DNA of 64,000 bases from Acheta domesticus (GCA_031308135.1 JAHLJT010003656.1:51809665-51873664), one strand, 5' to 3'. Positions 11,221 to 22,636 are shown, counted from the stretch's first letter. Program-made: numbers and translations. The notes: generated by a model from the sequence alone, not told the origin.

Positions 11221-11545
11221 TAGTTACTTATTTCCCTGCATATTGTGACTTAAATATTTTGCACAATGTACGTTTCTCCTTCGCTCTAAAGCGTTCCCTC
11301 TTACCATGAATGAGTCGTTTGGGTGTCGCGGTAGATTTGGAGGGACCTGAAACAATGCATGCTTTCGACAACCAACTGAGCTCTTGAAAGACATTTCGAA
11401 ATGCCCCTTTTTAAAAGGAGTGGAGTTGGAGGTAACGGATATACAAGGATGTGAAACACTCATCTTCTGTTCAAAGAAGTAAGTGAATGATGCTTCCTTG
11501 AAGTTTTGCCTCGGTAGTAGATACTCACAAATATCTTCTCGCACC
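11221..11545. other. Spacer between transposon remains
   Basis: A minus-strand open frame spanning this stretch runs on into the hAT-like element and has no recognised domain. Treated as non-coding. Confidence 0.4.
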
Positions 11546-12122
11546 TAGTGTTGCTAGAAATGTTTTCAGAAAATAGGGAACCGGAGAGGGGGAGTAGGGG
11601 AACTTCGAGTGATAATGACACATTATCTTTATTGTTTAAAACATAGCCAAGTGTGATGTGGTGCTTTGCTCTTGCATAAAATGGAATTAATATTTTGTAC
11701 ATTAGGTCACATCTTCTAATAAAATTCTCTGTGCCATTACGGCCAGCACTTATCAGGAGTTCGTTAAAGTAGTATACGCATGAAAGGCATTGATGAAACA
11801 CAGTTTTAGCTTACGTTCGCAGTGCTTTGCACTTGAACAAAGATATATGTGTTACGAGTAATTACCAAAACTAAGACGGCAACTGTATGGACCTACGCAA
11901 TAGCCAGGATTGGCATCAGAGTAAAGTCAGCTCTAATCGAGATTACAAACTTGCCGTAATAAACACTAAAAGCTCCACTAACACTTGTTCACTCATACAA
12001 TTAGTTTTTTTGTCATTCGATAAAATCTTTTTACGTTTTCACTATTTTTACTTTTTAATTTGTGAATCAGAAATAGAAATGATGAACACTTCACTCAAAT
12101 AGTGAAACATCTGGCAACTCTA
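11546..12122 (-). mobile_element. hAT-like non-autonomous element, family 1, copy 2
   Basis: A 577-bp inverted copy of 6456-7030. Read on the minus strand it begins TAGAGTTGCCAGATGTTTCA; its other end reads TAGTGTTGCTAGAAATG on the plus strand. The flanking octamers CTCGCACC (11538-11545) and CTTGCACC (12123-12130) match at 7 of 8 positions, a clear 8-bp target duplication. Interior matches to copy 1 include GTTTTAAACAATAAAGA and a TATTTTCTGAAAAC block. No transposase is encoded. Confidence 0.87.
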
Positions 12123-13559
12123 CTTGCACCATGGGCCCTACAAGTATTTTTTCTTGACCAACGAATATTCATTGCAAATATATTATTGCACTTGCTTTGC
12201 TTTGCAAACTGAATTATTCAAAATCAACTGGTGCATAGACAAAACCAGTGTCTAGAACAGCAAAAAAATGTATTAAGGTATTTCAGTAATCCACTTCCTC
12301 TGTAATACATGGAACACGTTAGGACACATGTTATTTCGAAAAAAAAAGAATTAAGTGTCATGTATGTGCTGTTGTAAACGACAGAAATGTTTCAAGAGAC
12401 ACCTGTCGAAAGGGATAGTTATTGTCAATGGGTATTCTACAAACCGGAATGCAATATGTGGAATTCTGTCCGTTCAGTTTTCGGGGACGTCTCTTTATCC
12501 ACATCATTGCCATAGTAACCGTCAACGTGATCTCACTTTGAACGCCTAGCTATGGGGCCGCAAATGACATTCATCGAAACCCTTCACATCCTTTAGCAGA
12601 ACATGAGATATGATAATGTGCAAGAGGAGCAGATCAATGACATAGACTAATTGTGGGGGTCACCAAGATACAAGTAAATCTACGAAAGGAAAAAAAGGAG
12701 AGATCAGAATGATGCAGTTTTTACATGCAATATTTAATCGAACTTCTCCTTTACTATTTATATGTTTATGTATTTATTTAGCGGATTGTGTACACGGATA
12801 CGCATAAAAATGTGTAATACTGAGTCGAGCGTGTACCTGCTTCTATCATATATTCTTGCTTCGAAAATATATTTAATTTCATGTATTTCATATTTTTTTA
12901 ATTCAAGACACCTTTTGGGTAAGAGGAAAGAAAATTGGAAAGTGTTAAAAAAGTAGAAAAGAAAGTTTGTATAAAATAATTAAAATTATTAACTATTGCA
13001 TAGGTTGGACGAAGGGTTTAATTGTGGCCTCCGGTAAGGGCATAATCCAATTTCGTATTAATTGTTGTTGTACTTATTGTTAGTGTTTCACCGTTTCTTG
13101 GCAGTCGGGTGTCGGCCACATTCATGTGTATGTGGGGGGCGGGAGGGTGGTCAGATGGCTGTTAGGAATGCCAATTTTGGAGTGAGAAGACGGATACGCG
13201 GGTTGAAAACCTGGGGAAGCTGGGTGTTTCTTCGAAGGTATGACCCACACCATCTCCTCGTGTTGAGGAGAAGCCAAATGTAAATTTATTTAACGAGTAA
13301 ATTAATTGTTGAAATATGTGAGTACTCCATTTTCAAGATGACGACACTTTACAGATAGCTGCAGTTTGGGTTGCACATTAAATGCATTAACATCTTTAAG
13401 CTAATGTAGCGATGATTACGTCAACTACTTTCTTTTCTAATTCGCGTGGAACGATTTTCATTATTACTAGAATTTGATTGTCGTTAGTCTTTTACTTCAG
13501 CACTAGCTGAATGTAACGTCACCGACGCTTTAAAGTACCTTCAATTGTTTGACTTCTTT
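12123..13559. other. Unassigned AT-rich DNA
   Basis: About 1.4 kb without a recognised gene or repeat. Short open frames have no domain signature. Confidence 0.4.
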
Positions 13560-13680
13560 TCTTTCTTCGGCTTCGTCTTCTTCTTCTTCTTCTTTGCCAT
13601 CTTCATCTTCATCTTCTTCGCCTTCGTCGTCGTCTCTCTTTCTCTCTTTCTTTCGATCTTTCTCTTTCTCTCTCTTCGTC
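13560..13680. repeat. CTT/TCTTC-rich polypyrimidine tract
   Basis: Mixed (CTT)n, (TCTTCA)n and (CTTT)n microsatellite. Confidence 0.85.
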
Positions 13681-13699
13681 GGTAATGGTACTGGATTTT

Positions 13700-13737
13700 A
13701 ATCAACGCCACTTATAACTAATTAGGTGGCGTTGATT
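13700..13737. repeat. Perfect 12-bp inverted repeat (hairpin)
   Basis: AATCAACGCCAC at 13700-13711 and its exact reverse complement GTGGCGTTGATT at 13726-13737 enclose a 14-base AT-rich loop. It sits at the upstream edge of a dispersed repeat, so it may be a transposon terminus or a chance cruciform. Confidence 0.7.
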
Positions 13738-13769
13738 TAGTTCCCGACGTAGGAAGATCGCAGCGCCAA

Positions 13770-13935
13770 AACACGCAAAAGCACGTTTTTGGAAATTTCT
13801 TAGGATTTTCTGTCCGGATTCGAAAACAAATGATATGTTCCCCATCAACAGACCGAGACGCGTCGAATGACACCTCGTTTGTCTCGACTGGTGCACGGGA
13901 AGTGTTCTGACCGTGAGAGACGGAACAGAGATATC
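13770..13935 (+). repeat. Dispersed repeat R2, copy 1
   Basis: Related to 60905-61045 in the same orientation. Shared blocks include TTTCTTAG, GCGTCGAATG/CGTGTCGAATG, a CGGGAAGT block and a following ACCGTGAG. Identity is roughly 70% by eye. Family unknown. Confidence 0.55.
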
Positions 13936-13969
13936 CACACGCACGCACACGAGGAGTTTACTCAAATAC

Positions 13970-13972
<3 letters not shown>

Positions 13973-14008
<36 letters not shown>

Positions 14009-14100
14009 TTTGTCCAAAAAACAGGAAAAACTGTATATGACGTGTGGGGAAAGAAATTTATCTGCGCACATTTTCTTGAGGGACAGAATTTTATTAAAAA
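13973..14100 (+). repeat. (TTTA)n plus dispersed repeat R3, copy 1
   Basis: A (TTTA)n microsatellite to about 14011 is followed by a unit containing CTGTATATGACGTGTGGGGA and AATTTATCTGCGCACATTTT. The same order, inverted, is at 19790-19890. The tetranucleotide run adjoining the same unit in both places suggests a retroposon with a simple-repeat end. Confidence 0.75.
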
Positions 14101-14239
14101 AAACAAACGAAAAAATGAATTTAGAAAATAATTATTTTAGAAAATAAAGATATTTGAAAAATGTTTTTTCCCGAGTTATAGAAAATCAATTTTCAACTGT
14201 AAATGAACTATAAGGGATTAATACTACATAGGGATTAAC

Positions 14240-14580
14240 AATGCTCATTGCAGAGTAGGATGGCGGCGTTGAAAGTAGCGTGGTGCGAGGCCGATGGGGC
14301 CGGCGCCCGCTGTGGAGCGCAGCGCCCCCTGCAGCGAGGCTGCAAAGTGGCGGCGATGAAGCGGAGAGCGAAGGCGGCGTGGGCGTCGGGGCAGCGACGT
14401 GTTGACAGCGCGCCAACTGAGTTACGGTCCTCCGGGGATTCAATTCCTTCGCTCGCTTCTTATCGAGCCTCCGGAACGACCCTCCGGGGACGTCGCCAGA
14501 TGGAGGGCTCAGATAACAGCTGAACGCGCGTTTGCATATGTCGCGCGGGCCCGCTGGGGGCACGTCACTTGCCACCCATT
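14240..14580. other. GC-rich block
   Basis: CpG-rich and open in three or more frames. Includes GTCGCCAGATGGAGG, a weak CTCF-like string, near 14492. No protein family recognised. Confidence 0.45.
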
Positions 14581-15335
14581 GCGTGACTTTGCGTATGGGA
14601 TAATTTGTAGCATTTCCCCTTATCGTAAGAATCCATAATTATTTGTCTGTGTAAGTAGTCTAAGAAAATGAAGAATTGCAACCATATTCGTGCACGTAGC
14701 TGAAGACTATGCATGAATACAAATTTGGATCTTGGAGGCCCCGTAAAATAGTCTACATCCGTGGTTTCGTATGATTCCTTTTCATTAAATTTATTTTCTG
14801 ATATCAGTAAAGCGTGTGTATCTCTCTGAAGAGGATTATTGAAGAATTTTGCAAATTTTAAGAACAATTTGGAACTTTATATGCGTGTAATCTCCAATAC
14901 TATTCAATAAAATTGATTAAAAACCATTTTAGATGGAAGTAACATCTTACAACCGTGGAAAACAAACGTATAATGATAATTTTTACCACCGACATTTTGT
15001 AAGCAGGACTAGCAAATTAGGACTTGCAAACAAGCAATGGAGGAGTGCTGCTTGTGATAAATTAAAAAGTTTTCTACATACTTAATAAATGGTTATTTTA
15101 AATTCAGAAAATAATTGAATTTTGAACATACTGCAAAGAAGAGGATGCATCCGACAGAACGAAGTGGCGACTTGGGTGCGGGAATGGGCAAACGCCGAAG
15201 AACATACTACAATCCTGTCAGTCAGGCTAGATCTTTCAAACTGCGTTTACATAATGTATTCATCGAATTTCGATTAACTAACGCGTGATTATGACATTTT
15301 CTCACATGGACTGCGAGTGAACTTGGAAGCGCTTT
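14581..15335. other. Unassigned AT-rich DNA
   Basis: Nothing recognised on either strand. Confidence 0.4.
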
Positions 15336-15358
15336 GGTCCGGCTTAGATTGTTTAGGG

Positions 15359-16027
15359 CAGGACTGTCAAACGGAGCACGCACGTGCTAGGAGTGCGCTT
15401 GCGCTCTGCAAGGGCACGCAGTGCCCGCGGCGAAGGGAAGTCCGCGCTCCGATTCTCAGGGATGCACAGTAGGTGGTCATGGCGGAACGCGAGGAGACAT
15501 ATAACAAGTTTCAGTATGAGTGGGCCCTTATTTTCTTGTGCATGAAAGCGGGGGTTTGTTTGATATGTAGAAAGCATTTAATTTGTTTATTTTCAAAAAT
15601 AGTTTCAGTGTATTTCTGAAATTATGATACACAACACGTATATTGATTTAGTCTATATTTTGTTTTATATTTATTTTCTTAAGAATATTCATTTTAGTGA
15701 TTTGTGATTAGTGTTAATAGTTTTCATATATTACATTCTCTAACACTAAGAAGAAATTTGCGTTAATGTTTCGTTGATAATTGCACTTTGAAACTGGATC
15801 CTGTATAGCTGCAGTTTCTGTTTACATGTCAATTCAAAGTTGGTAAAATTTAATAAATGTCTATAATATACTAACCCGTGTATTCGTCGTGTACCCGCCG
15901 CATTCGCACGAAGTTTTCTCACCCCTGCTTCCCGCCTGTGACACAAGTTACTTCGCTAAGCTGATATCGCCGCGTGCCCCAAACCTTTGCGAAGACCATT
16001 CGCATGCTCGTTCGCTTGACGGCCCTG
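15359..16027. mobile_element. hAT-like element with perfect 8-bp target duplication
   Basis: A 669-bp element. The left end CAGGACTGTCAAACG and the right end, read inward, CAGGGCCGTCAAGCG match at 12 of 15 positions. GTTTAGGG occurs immediately outside both ends (15351-15358 and 16028-16035), an exact 8-bp duplication. CAGGG(C/T)-GTCAAAC ends with 8-bp duplications are characteristic of hAT elements. Interior frames are short, so it is non-autonomous. It appears to have landed in the A-box region of a SINE-A copy. Confidence 0.87.
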
Positions 16028-16349
16028 GTTTAGGGTATCAAGTGATGTCACTGCAGCGCCTCTGATAGGAAGGTCGTAGGGTACGAGTGCTGATGGTGGC
16101 AGGATTTTCGACCCTAGCTAGAGAGCTAGATCGAATTAAGCCGCTTTCTGGAGGAGAGTACTGGCGGTCAGCAGCTCCAATCGGGTTTCCCGTGGTTTCT
16201 CCGGGCGACACCAGGCGATTGCCGGAGCCGTACTCTAGCAAACGGGCCACGGACAGCGCGCCATTTTCCTTCACTTTGCTTGTCCCATGCTTACTTGCAC
16301 GTACTTACACTTACAATCACTACACTACCTCACATGCCACCAGCCTAAG

Positions 16350-17455
16350 GTCCGTTCGCTCGAACTTTACTCAGCACGTAAACAAATGCACGTGGTCGTC
16401 GCTTGTTCTCATTGGCTGACGGACACCGCACTCCCCTTCAGGGCGTCGTGCTCTATAGGAGTTAGGTCCCTTTCAAAATTGATTTATTTCCAGAATTTTT
16501 ACACAAACAGTCGAAATAATTTTCTCCTTTGCCTTGAAGTAAAATCAGACACCGAGCGTGACGTTAACTGCCAACCTTCAGCTGCCAACGGACCTCATTG
16601 AGATAACGTTCGTTCGCCAGGCCGTCGGCGCCGCTCCTGCCAAATTTTATCAGTAGCAGTTTCATTCCCGAATGAGAAAGTTCTAAAATAAAGCTGTATT
16701 TTTGTTTGATTAGTGAAAGGTTTGTGTGCTCATTGCGTTTATTTTTGTTTCCTCATCGAACACAATAAGTGTAGCAGTTCCCGGGATAATCCGGTTTGAA
16801 ACTTTCGCAGGAAAAATCCCTCAGAAGTGGTGAAAAGAAGGTTGTATTGATGTGTTTGAATAATTAGCGCCTAAAAATCCGTCAATGACTTTGTGGCAGG
16901 TGGAAGAAATGACTGCCGAATTGCAGGTGTCGGTGTCAGAAGTGTTTGAAAACTGTGCAATGAATTGAGTCATCGGAAAGGTAACTTCTCCACGTAAAAA
17001 GATATGTAGAGCAAAAGAGGTGGGGCGAGTGCGATGTATTTGTTAATCTGCCATTCGTATTGATGTGCATATTTTTCGTAGAAAAGAATTTCCAACATAA
17101 AGTAAAATTCTTGATGTGGTTTATCAAGATTCGGGACTGACAAATTTTAAAAGAACGCCACTGTATGTTCTATTGAAATTCGTGCTTCGGGCGAAAGTTC
17201 ACTGCTACCTTGCAAGAACACACGTAAATATAAGTTCTGTGATATTTAAGAAAAATATCTGCGTAGTTTGGATGGTATTTTGGTCATATTAAAGAAATAC
17301 TTGTGAAAATAATGTGCTATGACAGTTCTGGCTGTGACACGTGCGGGCATTTGAGTATGGTCGTGGCGCGAATGGCGTAGCCAATCACGAACTACAGAGC
17401 GGAGGGATACACTCAAAGTTTGTTTACATACGGAGTGAAGTTACAGCGAACGGAC
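16350..17455. mobile_element. 1.1-kb TIR element inside SINE-A, superfamily unknown
   Basis: The ends GTCCGTTCGCT (16350-16360) and AGCGAACGGAC (17445-17455) are exact reverse complements. Similarity continues inward through a GTAAACAAA block (about 31 of 37 positions) to an ATTGGCT motif roughly 80 bases in. CTAAG on the left and CTTAG on the right could be a 5-bp duplication CTWAG or part of the inverted repeat; the first reading reconstructs the empty SINE site well. An AATAAA-like signal lies near 16688. No transposase was recognised. Confidence 0.75.
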
Positions 17456-17620
17456 CTTAGAGCGTGTTCCGGTCCAGGCGGTGCCAAGCAGGTGGGAGAC
17501 GTCTGGTTGGAGAAAACACAGTGAGTGTATGTGTAAGTCGGCACTGGATATCGCCATCCAGCGGGAGACGATGACCGCCACCTCCCGCGATAAAAAAAAC
17601 ATGCACTACATAGCAGTAGG

Positions 17621-17759
17621 AGCAGGTCCAATAATTATAGGCCAGACATGTGGGTTTGATTATTCAGGAACTCAAAGTTGTAAGTTTTGCTATGGTAATG
17701 GATGTGTAGCTAGGTTTCTATCGAAAAAGTTATTGAATTTCAGGTCGAAAAAGTTACTG
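17621..17759. other. Spacer
   Basis: AT-rich sequence with a short internal duplication (GAAAAAGTTATTGAATTTCA then GAAAAAGTTACTGAAT). No gene. Confidence 0.4.
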
Positions 17760-18170
17760 AATCAAGGGACGAATGACCTTCGCAGTAGGCGGGCCCGGCA
17801 CCACTACCCAATCAGTGAATGAGGTGCTTTGGGCCCTGGCGCTTGGGGGCGGAGGCGTCGGTGGCGCGGCCCGGGATACGGATCGCCGCCACTTCTCAGA
17901 CGCCGTCGCATCGCGTCCCCGGCCAAACAATCGCCGCGCGAGCTCCGTCGCGGCGGCGGCGGCGGGGGTGGGACGGGGCGGGGAGGTGCAAAAAATTGGC
18001 GGAGGCTGCCGCCGGCGGCACTTCGTCACCGCCGCCCCGATGGCCCGCCCCCCGGCCGGCACTTGTTTTCCGGGTTGCGCCCGCCCCCTTCGCGAGTCGC
18101 GCCTCCCGACGCCCTCCAGCGAAGCCCAAGACTTTCTCTAGCGGAGTTCTACCAAAGGCTCGCGACTGTC
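17760..18170. other. GC/CpG-rich block
   Basis: Dense CpG with (CGG)n near 17950. Multiple overlapping frames on both strands make real coding unlikely. Possible CpG island without an identifiable gene. Confidence 0.5.
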
Positions 18171-19784
18171 GCAATGCCGATAGACCTGGCTTGTTTCAGC
18201 ACTGAGGAAGCCTCTGATATTGTGAGCAAACAACCTTTGAATCGATGACACCAGACTAGTTTTTTTTTAATTTTATTACATCCGATCAGTGGTTAAACCA
18301 CTTTACAGGTTTTAGATAGTATACAAACACTGAAGCAAGTTATACAAAATTAACTCAATAGCACCGAAGTACTTGTAAATGAACCAAACGTAACCCAAAC
18401 CGGTGATGGCAAAGTTTAGCAAAATATCGATACATCAGCAAAATATTTTCGATGTCCATGACAAACATCGACAAAAAAACATAGATGTTTAATGTTTTAA
18501 GTATGATGAAACATTTCGAAGTAAAATGTTCTGGATCTGATGTGATACATAACACGTCAATATTAGTTTAAGGAATATTCTGCCTTAAATTTGTGTAACA
18601 GCATACGACGCGGTGACCCCGGGCATTCGATGAAACCTTTTCTGTCTTCATTTTTCTCGCGTTGCACGATCCTCTTTTGAGTTTCGGCTGCTCTCTATGT
18701 ACTTCAGAGCTATTCTCCATTGTGGGGAATGGCTGTATCTCAGTATGTGAAGGGAAGCCCTGCGGCGCTCAACGTCCGCATCCCTTTGTTTAAGCTGCTG
18801 CTTCGAGGTCCCTCTGGAACTGATAAAAGGACTCTTGGAAGCAGACGGACAGCATCAGCTGACGTTCGATGTTATATCGGATTTCTACGGGACTGCCTTC
18901 ACGAAATCCCCAAAAGTAACATTCTTTGTAAATGTCTTTTTATTCTATTTAAATCTTTTCATTCAGGACTCAAGAGTACATCTCTAGACAGCGTTAGTCA
19001 CAGGATTTTGTCTCGATGGTTTCTTATAAACAGTCAAAGCCGTTATATATACTTAGCGTGTTATTTAAAGATAGGTTTATCCCTTTATTTCTGACTCTCT
19101 CTAGTTTGTTTTTTCAAGTAAGATCGTCTTCAAGATAGCGTTTACAAGATCATATTTTAAGTTACTTCCTACAGGGTAAGATTATTGTTCTTCCAGTTCT
19201 GTAGTATTTTAAAAATCGATCTACCACCTAGAGAGAGCTCTCTACGTTCATTCGAGAAGCTTTTATTCCAAGTCTTTTATAAATTTTATATTAGATTAGA
19301 TTACATTTATTACTAATTCTGCAATTAAGTTTGAGAATTAGGTGGCGGAATACACTAATTTAACATTACAGAACTTAACATCTTTCCAAATTTTACGAAC
19401 GCTACAAATTAATATGAAAATTTCACCGTGTGAGCTTTCATAGCACTCCACCTCACTACACTTTGCTTCACTTCAGCACATTGTTGATCACTAAATTGTA
19501 ATGCCTTTGTTGTATTGAAGGAGAGTAGGTCTCGTGGCATTTGAAGCAATCCTGCCTGCACGTAGTACCTTGGCTTCTTCGCAGTTTCTTAGTTTTCTGC
19601 TCCTTCGTGCTCCTTCATGACGAGAATGAAGCCCAGTTTTAGTTTGCGGTATCTGTCACTGTGAATGTCTCGAGACATATTGTGTATGGTGGTAACTTTA
19701 CACGCAAATATTTTGCTAGAGTTGGGATACGAGGAACAAAAAGAACGATGGCTCGTGGAAATAGCAGTTTTTTTGTTTTTTTTT
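18171..19784. other. Unassigned DNA with one weak exon-like patch
   Basis: AT-rich except at 18600-18920. One frame from 18802 reads FEVPLELIKGLLEADGQHQL and stays open to about 18985, but no family could be assigned. Otherwise nothing is seen. Confidence 0.35.
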
Positions 19785-19890
19785 AAATAAAATTCTGGCA
19801 CTCAAGAAAATGTGCGCAGATAAATTTCTTTCCCCACACGTCATATACAGTTTTTACTGTTTTTTTGACAAATAAATAAATAAATATTTT
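19785..19890 (-). repeat. Dispersed repeat R3, copy 2, with (TTTA)n
   Basis: Inverted counterpart of 13973-14100. It has near-identical blocks around the CTGTATATGACGTGTGGGGA motif (minus strand), again with a (TTTA)n run at the same side. Confidence 0.75.
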
Positions 19891-20374
19891 CGCAGGATAT
19901 TCCTTTTTTATCGATGTTTGATATTTTGTAATATTTTTTGGGAAATTGCCTCCAACTTTAATTAATAAATTAGAATATTGATATGTGAAATACAGCCCTA
20001 CGGTAGCTCATGTGCACTGTGCTAGCTTCCCGTGGTGCGATGGTGCGTGGTGATTTCCGGTCGAGGCAAAAATGTATCTTTCCTTTAAAATCATCACATT
20101 TTCTGTAGTTGTGTGACGAAACAAAGCTCAGGCAGACGGAGTTTGTTAGTTATGGTGTAGGGAATACGTCATGTTCGCCTTTGTCTCTGATACCTCCCAA
20201 GCGTGGGAATTAAACTGGGCCCGGGCAGGGGGGATGTTGTCAGCTAGGGGGCAAAGTCGGACAATCGACCAAAAGTGCCAAATACGTATTACCTACCTGA
20301 AATAATATAAAACGTAAATTCCACCCTTTTTATAGTATATATGTTAATTTTTATTAAGTGCTAGCAGAACCCGG
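19891..20374. other. Unassigned DNA
   Basis: No feature recognised. Confidence 0.4.
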
Positions 20375-20575
20375 CAGATGTCCTGTTCTCTCTCTCCCTC
20401 CGTCTCACATTCTCTCCCTCTTTCTCTCTCTCTCGCATTCTCTTCCTCTCCTCCCTTTCCCTCCTTCCCCCTCTCCCTCCCTCTCTTTGCCTCCCTCCCC
20501 CTCACACTACTATTTCCCTCTTTCTCTCTCCCGCTCTCTTCCTTCCTCTCTCTCCCTCCCACTCCCTCTCGCGCG
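20375..20575. repeat. CT-rich polypyrimidine tract
   Basis: (CT)n/(CCCT)n mixture; Ser/Leu/Pro and Arg/Glu/Gly frames are artefacts. Confidence 0.9.
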
Positions 20576-20669
20576 CCGCCCGTCCGGTCCTCCTCAGCCT
20601 CCCACGCGTCGCACGGCAACACCCAGCGACAATGAAGCCCAGGCGCTTTGGGAATTGCATTTAACTGAA

Positions 20670-20683
20670 GCGCCATCTAGTGG
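20670..20683 (-). promoter_or_regulatory. Candidate CTCF binding site
   Basis: The minus strand reads CCACTAGATGGCGC, matching the CTCF core consensus CCASYAGRKGGCRS at 14 of 14 positions. The CTCF core is shared by vertebrates and Drosophila. Binding here is inferred from the motif only. Confidence 0.5.
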
Positions 20684-20879
20684 AGTTCCAACAAAATGCT
20701 CAACATGAAAACCTTCTCCATGAAAAAAACACGTAGATGTGCCAACGTTCATCGAGATCGGTCACACAGCGTCGGAGATCATAGATGTCGAATACATTTA
20801 TATATAGCAAAATATTCCTCTCAACTTTTTCGTGATGATTTTGTAGACATGTGATTTGTGATCGGTTATCGCACGGGCC

Positions 20880-22130
20880 ATTGCATCGATGATTTGCATA
20901 AGTGGTGCGATTCCCTGCCCTGCCCGCGCGCCGCTTCCGCGTGGCGGGCGGCCCCGCCGGAGATGGAAGTGCAGCTTCGTCAGCGCTTCGACAGATGAGA
21001 CATGCGGCCTCCCGGCGCGGCGACAAATGTCCGCGCGACGGAGTCAATTCGAGACGTCACCTTTTTCGCAGCGGCGCCCTCTTGCCACGTTCCCAGCGGC
21101 GCCCCGCGTCACGCCCCGCCCGCAGTCGCGCGTCCTGCCCCGCCACGCCCCCTTGCCCCGCCCTGCTCCCGGCCCGCCCCGCCCCGCTCCGCGTCTCGCG
21201 CCTTCCCCGCCAGGCTCCCTGCCCCCCCTTCTGCTGCGCCCCAACCCCGCCGCGCCCCAACCAACTCTGCCCCATCCATTCTGCTCCGCCCCCTGCCCCG
21301 TTCCACCCCGCCACCTGCCCCCGTTCCACCCCACCCCTGTCCCGCCCTGCCCCTCGCCCCGCCACTGCTCACCCCGCTCGTGCCCCGCCCCGCTCCCAGC
21401 CCCGCTCCCAGCCCCACTCCCAGCCCCGCCCCCTGCCCCATTCCCAGCCCCGCCGCCCTGCCCCGCTCCCAGCCCTGCCCCGTCCCCTGCCCCACTCCCT
21501 GCCCCGCTCCCAGCCCCGCCCTGCGTTCCGCCCGCCCGCCCGCCCGCCCCGCGTCCCGCCCCGCGTCCCGCCCCGCGTCCCGCCCCGCGTCCCGCCCCGC
21601 GTCCCGCCCCGCGTCCCGCCCCGCGTCACGCCCCGCGTCACGCCCCGCGTCCCGCCCGCCCGCCCCTCCCCGCGTCCCTACCCCCCCGCGTCCCTACCCC
21701 CCCGCGCCCGCCCGCCCCCCCGCGTCCGCCCGCCCGCCCCGCGTCCCGCCCGCCCGCCCCGCGTCCCGCCCGCCCCCCCCGCGTCCTCCCGCCCGCCCCG
21801 CCCCGCGTCCCCCCGCCCACCCCGCCCCGCGTCCCCCCGCCCACCCCGCCCCGCGTCCCGCCCGCCCGCCCCGCCCCGCGTCCCGCCCGCCCGCCCCGCC
21901 CCGCGTCCCGCCCGCCCCGCCCCGCGTCCCGCCCGCCCCGCCCCGCGTCCCGCCCGCCCCGCGTCCCGCGCTGCCCCGCCGCGTCACTTCGCTCTGTGCC
22001 GCGCTGCGCCGGCGATCGGACGAAAATAACTGACGGCGGCGCCGCGCCGCGGAGACAGTCGACAGTCGTCTCCCGGCGAGACAGAAGCGGAGCAGGGGCG
22101 GGGGAAGGCGCCGGCGATTGGAGCTGCTCC
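20880..22130. repeat. 1.2-kb C-rich GC block with 12-bp minisatellite
   Basis: The plus strand is strongly C-rich from about 21060. At 21551-21658 nine tandem 12-mers occur (GCGTCCCGCCCC, two of them with an A variant). From there to about 21975 the unit degenerates into CGCCCGCCCCGCGTCC variants. Frames of over 300 codons on the plus strand and about 170 on the minus strand are open only because the period lacks stops. They are Pro/Ala/Arg or Gly/Arg-rich and should not be called genes. Confidence 0.85.
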
Positions 22131-22636
22131 AAACGCATCATAAACAACAAATATTAAACTCGGGAAATTTATGAATGATATCGCCGAGTGTTATTGCAAA
22201 TGTGTCAAGATAAACTAAAAATATGGACTCTACATGATATGAGAAATGTAGAACGTATCTGCCTCACGTGTGGGCGGGACAGCTATTTTATTGGGCGAAT
22301 GCTTGTCGCGATCTGCGCAGCTGGGAAAGCGGAGGGACTCATTAAATAAGAAAACGAGTTGCGTGAAAACATATTTTGTTTACAAGTTTTGAGAAATGTC
22401 AAGTAATATATCAGGTTATCATCATGCCGTTTCAAACGTACTATTCTTGGGCTTAGCATATTTGTTTAAAAATTCGTGTGTTTTCGACGTTTATGCGGAA
22501 ATATATTTAATCGCCCCCTGCGTGCCGCAGGCGACTTTGGTGGCGCCGAGAAAGCAATTTTGGTAGTTGGTAGTGAAGCGTCGTGGCGCGCTAAAATACG
22601 AAGGCAAGAAAGTGGCAGACGGCGGGCATCGCCGGA
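22131..22636. other. Unassigned DNA
   Basis: AT-rich, becoming GC-richer from about 22510. Nothing recognised. Confidence 0.4.

Larger units (their letters stand above)
15336..17620 (+). mobile_element. SINE-A copy interrupted by two transposons
   Basis: Three SINE-A pieces can be read in order. A short, uncertain head piece (15336-15358) ends in GTTTAGGG. The promoter and body follow at 16028-16349, including CTGCAGCGCCTCTGAT, GGTACGAGTGCTG (B-box-like), TTCTGGAGGAGAG and GCCGGAGC. The 3' part lies at 17456-17620, including GGCGGTGCC, GGTGGGAGACGTCTGG and CCATCCAGCGGGAGA. The third piece resumes at the SINE position where the second stops, when compared with the uninterrupted copies at 8060-8180 and 27270-27400. 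The interrupting elements are listed separately. Confidence 0.75.

Noticed and set aside
11224..11544. 106-codon minus-strand frame
   Set aside because: Abuts the hAT-like element, no domain, no splice or initiation support.
20889..22157. 422-codon plus-strand open frame
   Set aside because: Made of Pro/Ala/Arg repeats from a C-rich 12-bp-type array; other frames on both strands are open too, with no initiation context or domain.
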